Source: Capitulum mitella
Lineage: Eukaryota; Arthropoda; Thecostraca; Pollicipedomorpha; Pollicipedidae
Assembly: GCA_030062745.1 (NCBI GenBank)
Contig: CP099848.1
Coordinates: 897,501 to 961,500, forward strand
Direction: 5' to 3'
DNA length: 64,000 nt
In this document: positions 11,972-24,080 of the stretch, one piece after another
Position numbering within the stretch: the first letter of the stretch is position 1
How the letters are laid out: every line of letters begins with the position of its first letter
Program-made: the position numbers and the translations under genes
Notes under the pieces: generated by a model
Seen by the model: the letters and a program-made list of their open reading frames with translations, nothing else
Told to the model about the DNA's origin: nothing
The model's database searches: none

Positions 11972-13840
11972 ACTCGCTGAGGTCGATGATCGGGTTTGAA
12001 AAACACGTCACAGACCGAGTGACAATGCTGGAGCCAGATGAGGATAATGTTGGAGACCGGACAGGCCATACTGGAGGTCCCAGACTGACTCCGAAAAGGC
12101 GGGGAAGACGGACAAGGAAAGGGAACCCTCGCGATTTGGAAACGTTTCCTTTTTTAATGCGCTGACAGTGGGTCGCTGATTAACTCTCCACGCTTCTGTG
12201 CCGGTTGACGTGACAGAGCAGACCGGGACGGCTGGTGCTCTGACCGTTTGTTTTGCCTGCCGCCGGTGCCCGGGAGGCCTCGCGTCGTGTCGGCGTTTGT
12301 CGTAGTCATGTTTTGCACGATCGCCTGGCCTGGGCAAAGCCTGTGAGGATCATTTAGATCAAAGGATACGGGCAGTGATGAAGCAACTAACGCCTGCTCT
12401 GATTACCTCACTGCTGAACTGCACCACCAGTGGTGGTGACTGATTGCCGATTGGGTCAACAGATTTCAGTCCGCGGTATTGCAAGCCCAAGAGATTTGGC
12501 TCCAATACAAAGAACAGTGCAATCCTCACTCAGCACGTTCTTGCTGATCAAGATGTGAACATCGACGGAAGTCTGGCGGGCTGCCGGTACAGTGTTCCTC
12601 CGATAACCGCATTCCGTTTTGAAGCATTAATTTCAGTCGCCACTCTGCCCCTATCGCTCGCGCGTCGCAGCACACTCCCAAGCACCTATATTAACATAAC
12701 TGCAGACAGCTTTTACCGGCAGCGTATATGGCGAGTGTAATCTCGAGAGCCATCCGACTCGGCACGTCATCCGAGGCTTCAAGTCCGCAGATGGTTTGAG
12801 CACGCGCACCCCCCGCCCAGGCCTCTTTAGGCCGGCGCACCTCGTGTCCGTTACCAGCACGCGCCTGCTTAACATTACCGCGGCGTGCGGCTTAACATTA
12901 CCGCAGCGCCGGAACCAGGCTTAGTCTGCGACGGAGGGTGTGCTGTTTCATGAGCTGGGTAGTTAATGCGTCAGACGCTATGTTAGCAGCAGTTGTTGAA
13001 TTCAAGGTATGAAGCGTGTCGAGAAATACTAGTACTTCTATCTGCCTGTGTATGCACACTGTGTCAGGGAGTACATGTTTAAAGAATATAGTTCTCAACA
13101 TATGCTTTGAGTCATTTGTGGTGCACTGTTTGTTCGGCTGTGCACGTGGAGGCATTTCGAGTAGCACTCCCATTGGAAGCATCGGTACCCTCTTCCGGGG
13201 AGAACAAACACACACGGCAGTCGTCTCATGAGTCATCTGGCGCCACAAAAATCGGTAACAGAACTGCAGATATGTTTCCACCACTTGTGCCCTCCGTTGG
13301 CGGCATCATGACTTAAAAGAACGTCATGGTAAGCACAGAATGGTACACAAACATCACTAAATAAAACAATTCATCGGTTAAATTCATGACAATGAACGTC
13401 TATGTATTTGGTCGATTTCGTTACCATTACAATGATGATTGTTTGGAGGGTGATCCGCACGTGCACGGTCCACGGATTTGAAGATGCTGGTCGGTGTTTA
13501 GGTATTTGCGGAACCATCTATCCCGTCAGTATCATGAATGGCCACCGACAGGATAAGAGTAGCCGAGATATTTGGGACAGAACGACTTCCAAACTAGCTA
13601 GGTCGGGTCTCGGCTGAATATGGTGTAGTTTCAACAGGAAAGGAGACACCGAATATCAGTGGACCACTCTGAGAGACAGGGGTGGGCGAGGTGCCCCCCG
13701 ACCGTGACCGTCCGGAAATCAAGCGATAATGACGTCACCGGTCACGAGCTTCTGGTCGGTTGGCCGCACCCAGTTCAGACTAACCGGATGTGCGCCGTCA
13801 AAACTGGTCTGACTGCACGTGCGCCGGTCAGGTGAGTTAC
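11972..13840. other. ARMC3 downstream region, no gene recognised
   Basis: Only short, domain-free frames occur. An AATAAA lies at 13359-13364, about 1.5 kb past the ARMC3 stop and too far to assign with confidence. A TGACGTCA palindrome lies at 13730-13737. Around 12883-12902 the string TTAACATTACCG appears twice close together. Confidence 0.45.
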
Positions 13841-13853
13841 GCTGTACCGGGCT

Positions 13854-13992
13854 CAGTAGCGGCGGAACCTCTGTAGAGATGGAGGGGGGGAAACGTAATT
13901 TTTACGTCGTTTCTTTCCATCCACCACCATGCCCAAAGCTGGAGGGGGCCTGCCCCCCCCCCCCTCTCCTCCCTCCGGTTCCAACGTCTTTG
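13854..13992. mobile_element. possible small hAT-type MITE
   Basis: The 139-bp block begins CAGTAGCGGCGGAACC and ends with the reverse complement of CAAAGACGTTGGAACC; 10 of these 16 tip bases match. The flanks ACCGGGCT (13846-13853) and ACCAGGCC (13993-14000) agree at 6 of 8 positions, which would be an aged 8-bp target duplication. The interior has the poly-G/poly-C runs seen in the firmer hAT-type element at 5864. With imperfect tips and duplication the call is tentative. Confidence 0.45.
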
Positions 13993-14000
13993 ACCAGGCC

Positions 14001-14915
14001 TGGCTGGCGAGGCAGGTCTGGTATGGGGCTCAGGGCCTGACGACTGAAAAACGTCAACTGGTGACGTCAGAGAACAGCTGCGGACGGTCTTTACCGACTG
14101 AGTCAGGTCTGATATGTTGTGTTGTCAGGTAATCCAGCACAGGTGGTCTAAATTGCTTAATAAATGTATTGAGCGTCTTTACTTAAACGAATGATGCAGC
14201 CAATACTGTTCTTTCGGGACGATTCTCTGTACGTCTGGCCAGTGCTTCTTTTTTCTTTTTTTGCTACGACTGCTTTTTACAGAATCTTAGCGTTTAGTAT
14301 GACTGCGGAAAACCTCCGCTGTTAAAATCGCTTGAGCCTAATAGGCGCTTAGAGTGTCAGGGTCACGCACAGCTCCAGCCCTGAAGTTACCATCCGTCTT
14401 GCCGGTATATCCGGCTGTATAGCTATTATATTTTTAAAGTGGTCTCCTAAAACTGGAGTCTACCATGCTGTTGGTTCACAGCCATCGGTCGTGGGTTTCG
14501 AAATAAAAAAAAATGTTTTGATTATATAGTTACGATGACACAATGAGTAAACAAATTTGCAATTTCCTTCCAGCGCAACCGAATAGGTCGATTTTCTTAC
14601 ATGAGTACGCAAGCCTTGGCTGGAGATTTTCGAAAATTATTAAGTGGTTTGAAAAGGATTTCAGACTGTTTCTTTTCAGTCATTGTCACAGGCCTGATGT
14701 TAAAATCTCTATAAAATGGGGTCTATAACCCCCCTCCCGATCTCCAGCCATGGTTTCAGCATTCCCAGTGTTGAGTAGGGTGGCTCTGAGATGCTCAGAT
14801 GTTGTCAAATTGTTTCAAAAGCGCTTTTTTATGTTTTTGCTGGGCTCATTGAACGGATGCCTTGTGTAAAGCGTTGCTCATTTTGATCGGCGTTTACCAC
14901 TGTTACATGGACGAT
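14001..14915. other. no gene recognised
   Basis: AT-rich sequence with only short frames. A TGACGTCA palindrome lies at 14062-14069 and an AATAAA near 14158. Nothing else stands out. Confidence 0.45.
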
Positions 14916-15292
14916 GAATGTCGCTTTCTCAGCGTTGCAGTCTCCAGTGCAGTCCTTACAGGCGGCCGGCAGCTAGCACCAGGCGCGCAGGCTGGGTCGG
15001 CTGGGTTCCGATATGAGGTCGTCAGGATCCATGCTGTTGGGTTTCGTAGTACTATGTGACAGGGCCTGGAACTGCGTTTGTGGACTGCCAGCCAAGCCGT
15101 GAATTAGTCAAGACCGTGCTCCTTAAGTGGCTAGCCCAGTCAATGCCAAATATTATCCTCAGACCCAACAGCGCGGATCCCGACGGCTTATTATGGGAAC
15201 ACAAGCCGACCAGTGTCCGCGCGCCTAGTGCCAGCTGCCGGCCGCCGGTGTAGATGACACTGAAGACTGCAGTGCCCAGCAAGCGACAATCA
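14916..15292. repeat. long imperfect inverted repeat (fold-back element)
   Basis: The left arm, about 14916-15043, is the inverse of the right arm, about 15164-15292. Both contain the string GGCGGCCGGCAGCT, then AGGCGCGC, GGTCGGCT, GGATCC and GCTGTTGGGT in the same order. By eye the arms are roughly three-quarters to four-fifths identical, with a loop of about 120 bp. No transposase frame is present. The structure suggests a fold-back or MITE-like element, but no clear target duplication was found. Confidence 0.7.
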
Positions 15293-15340
15293 GCCTCCTT
15301 GTGACAGTGGTCAATATACTAAGTGCCTGAGTGAGCATGA

Positions 15341-15544
15341 TTGTTGTAATAAGGTAAGACGGAATTAGCCTTAAACTCATAATATCGAAAAAGACCTGGA
15401 AAAAATTAATCCTACATTTCGGCCGCGGGCTTTCCTCAGGGATCCCTAAGGGATGTCCGTGGCCGAAATATAGGACTACTTGATTTTTAATTTTGTTCTC
15501 GTCATGAGTTTTAGACTAATTCTGTCTTACCTTATGACAATGGC
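15341..15544. mobile_element. hairpin MITE-like element
   Basis: Nearly the whole 200-bp block is an inverted repeat. The left side carries ATAAGGTAAGACGGAATTAG, then AAACTCAT, and later TTTCGGCCGCGG. The right side, read in reverse complement, carries ATAAGGTAAGACAGAATTAG, AAACTCAT and TTTCGGCCACGG at matching spacing. The loop near 15434-15456 holds a second small palindrome around GGATCC. Size and structure fit a miniature inverted-repeat transposable element. The superfamily is undetermined, because no clear target duplication was found. Confidence 0.7.
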
Positions 15545-15940
15545 AAACGCCAATTAAAATGGACGAAATTCTGCATAAGCCCTTCTTTCAACTGAGTCCG
15601 GCAGTCATGGAAAAGCACTTTTAAAAATGTCTAAAACAGCCTTTGAGAACCACTAATGCTCAGTGATCCCCAAAGATTTGTGACGTTAACATGAGTTCCT
15701 TATGTACGGAGCATGCATTGTGATTTGGGAACTCCAAAATACTGGATATGCGGACATTCGCAACCAAATTCAAAACGTTGCAGTGTTATTTCGTCAGATC
15801 CAAAGCTGCAGCTGTCTTAAAGTACAAGTGAAAGTATTAGCGGAACCACGCGAAAAAATCACGGCGGTTAAATGGCCAGGCACGTTGCCAAAGGGGCCTG
15901 GGTGGTGTGGGAACCATTCCCCCGAGCGAAGCGGTCTGCA
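15545..15940. other. no gene recognised
   Basis: Short frames only, with no domains and no notable repeats. Confidence 0.4.
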
Positions 15941-16165
15941 TTAGACATTAAGCGACTTCGCAAGAATACGGAATAGTAATCATACATATGATGCAAATGC
16001 GACCATTATGCTTCTCTCGTGCCGAAAATATGAGGTCCTTTACATAAAATTGGTGCTTTTTCTCAAACATTTGGTCATATGCCACTGGCATATGACAACA
16101 TTTGACATTTCCTTCTCCTCCTGACAAAAATCCTACGTGCTTGTAAATTACCCACACTGATCACC
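15941..16165 (-). repeat. interspersed repeat family A, copy 1
   Basis: The reverse complement of this block aligns over about 200 bp with 37590-37805. Shared strings include GGCATATGAC, CATATTTTCGGCACGAG against CATATTTCACGCACAAG, and the end CGAAGTCGCTTA against CGAAATCGCTAA. A perfect hairpin, GTCATATGCC / GGCATATGAC with a 3-nt loop, lies at 16073-16095, and copy 2 keeps an imperfect version in the same place. The two copies are in opposite orientations. This is a dispersed element of unknown class, possibly a MITE or SINE. Confidence 0.65.
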
Positions 16166-18840
16166 GGTCAACCGCCACTGTTAGCCGTAGCAAAGGCAGC
16201 CACCTACAAGATCTCTTCATGCCGGTGAAGAACAAATAAAGCCAGGTCGTTGGCCATGATCTGGGGTCGGCAAAAACCTGCTCTGTAACGAAGTGGAAGC
16301 ATTTACATGCCGCGGCGAACTGGATACGAAAAACAAGTGAGCAATTAACTGTCGGTGACGGGTTTTTGCGTGATGAGCATCACAGGATGGGGCTGTCGTC
16401 GACACGTTGACAAACACAAACATGGACAACACTCCAGAGCCGCAAAATACAATGCAAAAACAGGAATATGTGGCGAGTCGTTAGTGGGCCTGTTACAGTG
16501 CATCGAACGCGTTTGACGATGGCTTTATAGAAGAGCCGCTTGATAACGCTTGGTGACGGCTTATAGCGGTTTTCCAGGCATGGAAAGTAGTGCTGTGCTG
16601 TCCTGCTCAGGCTATTGTTCGGTGTTCTAAAATAGTAATCAACAAGAACTGGGATTTCTCGAGAGGCTCGCTAAAAAAGATTGAAAGGACCGGTCAATGG
16701 CCGGCTATTGTTCACAGTTACCACAGGCTGGGCTTCAGACAAGTGCTGATCCAAGTGCAGCAAATTATGGCATGAGAGGCCACACAGCAGCATGACTCAT
16801 TTCATCTCAGACACTGAGCGACTGTGGCTTACTGAGAGAAACGATAACAGCAGCTGACAAACTGGACCAAGTCCCGGCGGCGAGAACAAAAGAGGGTGGT
16901 CCAGCTGGGGATGACCAAGTGCAGCTATAGCGACAGCGCCCGTAGCAAAAACGATGATTAGCAAAAGAGAAAGTGAGCTCGGCGTCATTTGTCACGCAGT
17001 TTTTATGCAAAAGTTTAGAATGTGCAAAGTTCGCACACGTTTTTGAGTTCGTCAAATTAAGAACAGTCTGTGTCATACGTGCGGGCGGAATCAAAATACA
17101 ATCGTTACTTGCATATAATGCAAAACAACAGTGAAAAAGCTGGGGCAGACCATCACTGTCCGCTGACTGTCTGCGTGAAACGACAGTAAGAGCACAGGCT
17201 ATACATATCTGGTTCAAGCATTCCGGTGAGGTTGAACCCGCTGATGCAGCGCCGAACTCTGCTGACTGATCACTATTTCACGAGAAAACTTCGGACAGGA
17301 AACATCGCAGAGAGTTCCTTCCTGTCAGATAATTTAATTTGCAACATATTGCCGCTGAATCTAACGGAAAGTTCCCCTTACATTGTCCTGACAAAGCACT
17401 GGTCTGAATCAACCGGACGGAGTTATGCGCTGTTTAGCTCTGTCTGCGCTGTTTAGCCCTGTCCATGAATTGGTCTACATTGTTTGGCAAACGTCACGGA
17501 GTGGAGGACTCAAAGAGTGGAGCGAGTGTCATTCAGTTCTCTCTTAGGGAACCACGATTCCTTGATTACGCGAGTTACGATACGGGTTTTTGACATATTC
17601 TATGGAAAATAACACTGGGATTTTCTCCGTGCAATCACATCGATCGAGATACTTATTCCGTTGTGGTGGCAGTGGCAACTCCACAACAGTGCTAACCGTT
17701 GGCTGTTGCGAAGACGAATCATGGAGTATTTTACACTGGCCTGGGACTGTGGCAACAGCTATGTGTAGCAGGATGCAACTACAACGTCATCTATCCCTAT
17801 TGCGGTCGTTTTAGCGGCACCCTGAAACGCATAACCTCATTCTGCTGCCATTTTTTCTTGGCACCTGATCCCCGTCTGGTTTGCCTAGGAGGTCACGTCG
17901 ATCAAGTCTCTCGATAAACCATCCCCTCCCTCCCCCCCGCTCACATGGGGCCGGAGTTGTGCTACCCAGCGCCGGCAATATATCCTCAAACACTGCGGGC
18001 ATCTGCTTGATTAACAAGCTCATTCGGCCCAAACCCTGTAAAAGCCGCGGTAATGGCCGCGGTTGATCGCTTCGCCGTGATTGGGACCGCCGTAAACCTG
18101 TGTGTTCTACATGATAACAGCCGCTTTCAATTGGCTTGTGGCCGCCTGATGGGATCAGGCCCCGGAGTCCCGCAGCTCACTATTTACGACCCGCGGCGGA
18201 CAGTGCGTCTCCGACCACTAACAAAGACGGTACCGGTCTCAGAGGGTCCTCGCCAGGTCGGTTTTCCACTCAGACGTGGCACCCAAATAAGGTCACCAGG
18301 GGTTCAGATTCTCACGCGGCTGAATTGATGGTATATGGAATACGAAGAGGCCTAATTTGGTTATAAACGTTAAAATTACGTAGTCCGCAACCTCTTCTCG
18401 TACCTCGTGAACAATTCAACGGTTGCAAGCTGTCCACCTCATCGTGAGATATTCCATTCAGTTTTGGTTTTAGCGACTTTTGTCCAGGTATCCAGACGCA
18501 TACCGCTTTCATTTGATAGATCGCTTTAGAAAGACGCATTTTTGTGTTCTAAAGATAAAAAGAAAATCCATTATTTTTTTCAGTCATGTTCATTGTGGAT
18601 TATCTGTGCGCGCCTCTTTTGGGCTTGTTAGTATTGTAAGCGTCAGGACGGATGACTCTTGGTGGACAGGACGGTGCTGTAATTGTCCACGCGGCGTGGA
18701 ATACTTCCCGCCCTAGACATTGATTGTAAAAATGTTCATAATTAAAATACCACACTTATAATTACGCTGACGTTTTAATGGATACAAATAACCAAATCAG
18801 GGAGGCGTTTTGTCAATTGCCAGAGGTGTAATCTACATCT
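16166..18840. other. no gene recognised
   Basis: Moderately AT-rich sequence with only short, domain-free frames on both strands. The small palindrome CCGCGGTAATGGCCGCGG lies near 18045-18062. No transposon ends or tandem arrays were seen. Confidence 0.45.
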
Positions 18841-19295
18841 GACGTGAAAAGTGCCGGGCGCAGTCGGCTGTCGCGCGGAACGCCGAGTGCTCAAGCCCAG
18901 CGCCGTTCCAGTAACAACACCAGCTCCAATATGGCCCCAGACGGCGATAACAGGGCGCGGCGACTCCAGGTGGCTCGTGCGAGTTATCTGTTTACCGCGT
19001 CTCGCCTCGCCGCCAGCAGGCTCCGAGCTCTTGAGCGGTGCTCGTATTTCTCCCAGGCGTCCCCGTTTGCCGTTGGTCTGACGCAGCCCGCCGAAGGCAA
19101 CCAGTTGCCGAGGTTTGAGCCGCTTTTAGGCCGGCCGAACGACAAACCCCGCCTCACGGCGGCCGTGCGTGAGGCGCACGGCCGACCAGCGTAATCCCAG
19201 GAATCTGACCAGAACAGACGTCTGTTTACAGTGGGGAAAACAGTAGGAGCCGCCACTCATGAGGCGATGGTTCTGCAGTGGGAGGGGATGTGTCC
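18841..19295. promoter_or_regulatory. GC-rich block with clustered factor-like motifs, possible regulatory module
   Basis: The GC-rich stretch contains short AT cores: GCGATAACAGGG (GATA-like) near 18944, CTGTTTACCGC (forkhead-like) near 18989 and CTGTTTACAG near 19222. No coding frame is credible. A regulatory role is inferred only from motif density. Confidence 0.22.
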
Positions 19296-19351
19296 AGCGT
19301 CGACATTTAATGGCGCAGCTTTCAGCGTCGACATTTAATGGTGCAGCTTTC
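19296..19351. repeat. two 28-bp tandem units
   Basis: The 28-bp unit starting AGCGTCGACATTTAATGG occurs at 19296-19323 and again at 19324-19351 with a single C-to-T difference. Such near identity marks a recent duplication. Confidence 0.85.
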
Positions 19352-20690
19352 CCGACGAGAATAACCGTGGTCGTTCAGGTGAAGTGGAGGCAATGCATGG
19401 CTGAGTCGCTGTCGTGCATGGTCACGGCACGACACGCGGCACGGCGTGAAAAGCTCACGCGCAGCGGCGGGGAACCGTGGGAACCTCGCCGGACATTTCA
19501 GCGGTAATTCGTGATTCATCGGCACGCGCGTCACGCCGTGTGGCGCACCCCCGTGATGTCCCAGGCCGACGTGAAGCCTTGGTCCCGGTGCCAGGCGAGT
19601 GAACGTTTCGGGTGCCGCCAGCAGGCAGTGGGGCTGAAACCAGTGCTGTGGCCGACGGGAACTGCTCTGTTCACGGCTCGGGTGTCACTGCGGGAAAAAC
19701 CACACAGAGAAGGTCCATCGTGATAAAACTATGTGCATCTGGTGGCTGATACCTTCAAGCTGAGGTGACGCGGAGGAATCAAATGCTGCGAAGAAAGACC
19801 TCAAAAGATGCATTGTAATAATCCATTTGTCAATCTGTCTCTTTTGACAAAGACATTGGTATACCTGGTTTGTGTCTTGCCAATTAAATACGAAAGCAAT
19901 CAGATACTTTTTTATTTCATTCTTACGCAGAGCCGAGATGGCAGACAATAAAGCGGTCTGACATGCGGGGACTCAGAATGACAAATGGGGCAATGAAATT
20001 AGCTGTCGAAGTGAAACCAAATCGTTCCCTATAACCTGCAAAATCTACAAAATTCACTAAACGTTCTCTGTTGAAATGGCGTGAAATAAATCAAATACCA
20101 AAACAACGCTTTAATGGCCCCAAAGAGATGACATTGACGAATGGGAACCACCGAGTCGTGCCAAATGATCCAAGGAAAACTCAGCCCAAAGATCGCCCAT
20201 CGGAAGGGCTATTTTATAATACAGATGCGTGTTATTGGCTTTTATAATGGGTATTCATGCTACAAATCATGGACTCTTCGGAATGCAGACAATGATCGGA
20301 ATTTTCTTAAGTGAAGCACAGCCTCGCCAGTCCCACGAGGTGCCAATGTTTTGTGGACGATTGAGGCGCTCATTTTATGTGTTCTTTATGCTGCTGTCGG
20401 TTTGGCAAGGTTGGAAGTTAGCTGCATTAAACGTAAGATCAAAGTCACTCCAAAAATATTTGGGTACACGAGCTATGCATAACAGATGCCAGCATTTTCA
20501 GAACCAAATTTCGTGTTAACGTCGCTATGACTCAGTGTTTTTTATCTAAATTTTCGCCTGTTTTCCGCATGAGTCCCATTTCCAACAGTATATCAACTTC
20601 TCCCTCAGCCCATCTAAAGCAGCGCAAGTCTGTCACACCTCGTCTTCTCTCATGGCACGAGCACTTTGAAATGCCCCAGCTGTGCTCTGC
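19352..20690. other. no gene recognised
   Basis: Only short frames without domains occur. The sequence turns AT-rich from about 19740. Confidence 0.4.
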
Positions 20691-20739
20691 GATCACGGGC
20701 CTGGGCCGTTCCTGCGCAGCGGCGTCGGGCGGGCCGCCG

Positions 20740-20900
20740 CCCACCCCCGTACACCAGGTCCGCTGCCTGCAGCTGCCGCACGGGCCCCCCGACCAGCTGC
20801 CGATCCCATTCATTAGCACGGCATTAATCATTTCACACTTTTTGCGACGACGAGCCATTGAGGGCCGGCCGACGGGCGGACATGGCCTGCAAGCACGTGT
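20740..20900. promoter_or_regulatory. possible enhancer: E-boxes beside homeodomain-type cores
   Basis: Two CAGCTG E-boxes lie at 20770-20775 and 20794-20799. They are followed by CATTAG (20811-20816) and CATTAATCATTT (20822-20833) within GC-rich sequence. The mix of bHLH and homeodomain sites in a compact non-coding block resembles developmental enhancers. Only a comparison with related species could show conservation. Confidence 0.28.
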
Positions 20901-21394
20901 CGTCCCCTGACTCTGGTCCAGGGGAGCAGGAGGCTGGCGGTCAGTACCCTCCCAGGCTCGCTGCCTGTTCCTGCCTTCGTGGGCCTTCAACGTAGCTGTT
21001 ATGTTTCACTTGCGTCCGGGGTGTTTGGTGACCGTCGCTTGAAGTACTGGTGCTCCATCGTGATCAAAACAAAGGTTTGCTTGGCAGTGGCTGCAGACGA
21101 GCGTTGTGGATCGCAAATAGGTAGAAATGAAACGCCGCAAACGCCGATGATCCTATTAAGTTAGTCTCTTAATATTCTGTGGAGAGATAGGCAGTCATCA
21201 TAATTCTTGCTGACTGCAATGCACACAACAAGTGGCTTGTGGTTTCCAAGAAACATGAGGCTGTTAAGAGAATTCGGATATCGCATTTCTTATAGCAAGA
21301 AGTAATGTGAAACTTTCAGCGACATGCGGATTTCAAAATCCATTTATCCCTCCCCCGAAAAAGAAACATCGGAAAGGTGGAAAAAGGCGTTGAT

Positions 21395-21600
21395 TCATCA
21401 CGGCGCCTGCTGCGGGCTGTTTATTTTGGCGTTTTGCCCCGGCCACACAACGCCGCACCGTCTCCCCTCTTCTCTTCCTCCTCCCTTCGGTGCGTTCAGC
21501 TTTGAATGCGTCAAAGTGTGCAGCACATCTGTCGCTCCTATTCATAATTTACATTAATCATTGTGCCGTTTTTGCTGGCCGGCTGGGCTGGCCGGGAACG
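21395..21600. promoter_or_regulatory. possible enhancer-like block
   Basis: Pyrimidine-rich and GC-rich sequence leads into the AT core ATTCATAATTTACATTAATC (21539-21558), then TGCCGTTTTTGCTGG. The sharp alternation of GC flanks and AT core, with no coding frame, is the only evidence. Confidence 0.25.
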
Positions 21601-21719
21601 ACAGCGGCTGCGCTGGTGGTGAAGGTGACGCCGTCACTGAAAGGCCGGCCCTCTGCACTGAGTCAGGCGGGCACGCGCCGCCGAGAACGGGACCGGACAC
21701 ACCAGTGAAACGTCCACCG

Positions 21720-22990
21720 GTGCCAGCGCGTCGCTGAGTTGATGGTGATTACGAGGGACGAGTGCCAACTAACGGCTGTCAGAAGTAGTCTCCCCTGTTC
21801 TCGAAGACTTGCTAACAACGGCTGACGTCTAGTGACAGGGCTGAATCCCCTGGCACACAGACACGGTGGTCTGGTGAATTACGTGAGGGCACGTCTTCTG
21901 TGAAGGGATTACTTCCTGCCATGCTCTCGAACTTGTCAGGCTTTCAGATACAAATCTGGATTGTATCAGGAATGTCTTTAACGTGAACGCAATGACAGAA
22001 CACAAAAACGGCAATATTCTTCGTTTAGTACAACTCTGTGTTGTGCTTTTTGCTTGTCAGTGGTATCTTCGACATGCTGTTCCTATGTGCGTATCTTGTC
22101 ATGTCGGCATAAGCCGCTCTCAGGCGACAGGTTTATTTTTCCCAGTGCGCTGCTTCAGCCTCTCTATTTGGGAGCCCGTTCCGTCGTTACAGCACCACTG
22201 CTGGATGGTTTTTCCTCTTTAGTCGTCCCCCGAGGGATTTGCCCGGCCGCAGTTAGAGTCTGCAGCCGTTAGCCCCTTTGTTTAGAGGGTTTGAGCGGCG
22301 CGTTGCAGGGTGACGATCAATACAACCCCGCTCGGTGGGAAGGGCAGGGCATGGTACTGTACGGAACGGGACGGGACGGGTAGCTGCGATCCAGGTGGCT
22401 TTCCTGGTGGGACGAAACAAGATAACCAAACGACAACTGAATGTTAATGAATTTGTTCATGCCAGTCATTCAGCTGGGGTAAGTGCATGACAGGATGTTG
22501 AAAATAATAAATCGTGATGTTCTAGATAACGGGTGATTTTCTTTCCTTGCACAGGACGGTTTTTCTGCGGAATAACATAATGGTAAGCAATTCGCGGGGA
22601 AGAGTGATTTCACATACCACGTGCGGACACCCTCTGGACCCTTGACCTAATGATGGAGTCCTTCCACGAGACCACAGTACCTGCCTGAGTCAATATACGC
22701 TGACTGATCTGGTTTTCAGAGTCCGGTCGTTCCCTGTGGCAGATGGACGAAGCGTGTTCGGGACCAGTCTTTGAGTGGGCGCGTTGGGCGTTTTTTACAT
22801 TAATCATAGATGAAAAACTCAGATAGCAGTAATTGGGTCCTAATCTTCCAAACAATCTGACATAATAAGACTAATTGATGCGCCATTCTGGCACGGTTTG
22901 CGTGGAGCTGCAAACTACCATCTTTGAGCACGTGGGTGGACCATAATTGCGGTCTACGAAGATGAGGAAAATGCAACTGTTGCGATTGGA
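21720..22990. other. no gene recognised
   Basis: No domain-bearing frame was found. A short GGGAC-type run lies near 22360-22380. Otherwise unremarkable. Confidence 0.4.
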
Positions 22991-22995
22991 ACGCA

Positions 22996-23031
22996 GAAAG
23001 AAAGAGAGAAGGAGTCAGAAACAGGAAGAGG

Positions 23032-23063
<32 letters not shown>

Positions 23064-23068
23064 CGTAA
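22996..23068. repeat. GA-rich simple repeat
   Basis: An impure purine run is dominated by GAGA and AAAG units, with its longest pure GA tract near 23040-23062. Confidence 0.85.
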
Positions 23069-23379
23069 AGAGTGAGAGGGAAAGATTTGGAAGTTCTCCA
23101 ATGCATGAAATGCTTGGTAAGTCCCTGAACCTCCTGGGGTTACTAGGCCCTGAGGGTGCAGCAAGTTAATTATCAGAATCGAATGACAGTCCCTTTTTTC
23201 GAAACACTCACAGCAGTATTATCGCTCCGCGAACGTTTAAGTTGCTCAACTATTTGCAGCTAAGTTTAATAAGAGAATGGCATGGCAAGAAAGCAAACGC
23301 AGCTGCGTTTGTGATCAACGTTTGGGAACAATGCATGCCATATATCCGAGGCCGTTTCAGAACTTTTCTATTGGAGATG

Positions 23380-24080
23380 ATTCATCTTCCTTCGTCGAAA
23401 CGCTAGCAAACGAAGACCAGCCCGGCCGAGCAATTTTCGTACAGCGTCCAGCGGAGCGCCGACTTTTTGTTTGCCGGCCCTCGGTCCTCAGATTGGCCCG
23501 ACGCTCCCGATAAATTGGGTCAATTGGTGCGTGTCAGCGCTGACGTGCCGACGAGTTCCGCCCCTCCCCCCCCCTGCAGCTCCGGCGACCGGCCGTGCGC
23601 GCCGCCCGCGTACAAGCACGCGCGCACAATGCAGTGGCGGTCGTAACCGGAGCCTACCCCACCGCGGAAGCGTGCCAAATGCATAAATAAGAAGCTTTTG
23701 TCTGCCGCGGCTCTCGCGGAGATCGCCGGCAGTATGTCTGAATAACTGCGCCAGTTTACGACGAAATAAACTTCATATCATGAATAGGCATCTCGTTGTC
23801 TTTATGCAAATAGCCGGCGGCCCCATTTGTCCTCATCGGCGTTTGAAAAAATCGCGGTAGTCCACATAACGGGCGGGCGTCGATGGTCCTCTTTGTTCGA
23901 ACGCCGGTTGACCCCGAAAGCTTCTGCACTGCGACTGCTTGTGTGACGCCTAGGAGAAGCCGGTAATTAGCAGTGAATCTCAAAGCACGTCGTGGTTTTG
24001 ATTTTGGACGCATTTCTGCAGGACAGCTGAATGATGTGATCCGGTCACAAGCGATTCCGAAAGTGCATAATCGCTTTGGA
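23380..24080. promoter_or_regulatory. possible regulatory block with POU octamer
   Basis: The GC-rich first half (about 23400-23660) passes into mixed sequence holding a perfect octamer ATGCAAAT at 23804-23811, the known POU-factor site, with ATAAACTTCATATCATG just upstream. No coding frame is credible. Function is inferred from the motif and base composition only. Confidence 0.28.

Noticed and set aside
9313-12069. Long - strand open frames (370, 373 and 540 codons) opposite ARMC3
   Set aside because: They are shadows of the GC-saturated sense gene: low-complexity His/Arg/Gln/Gly-rich translations without domains, fully overlapping a clearly recognisable protein.
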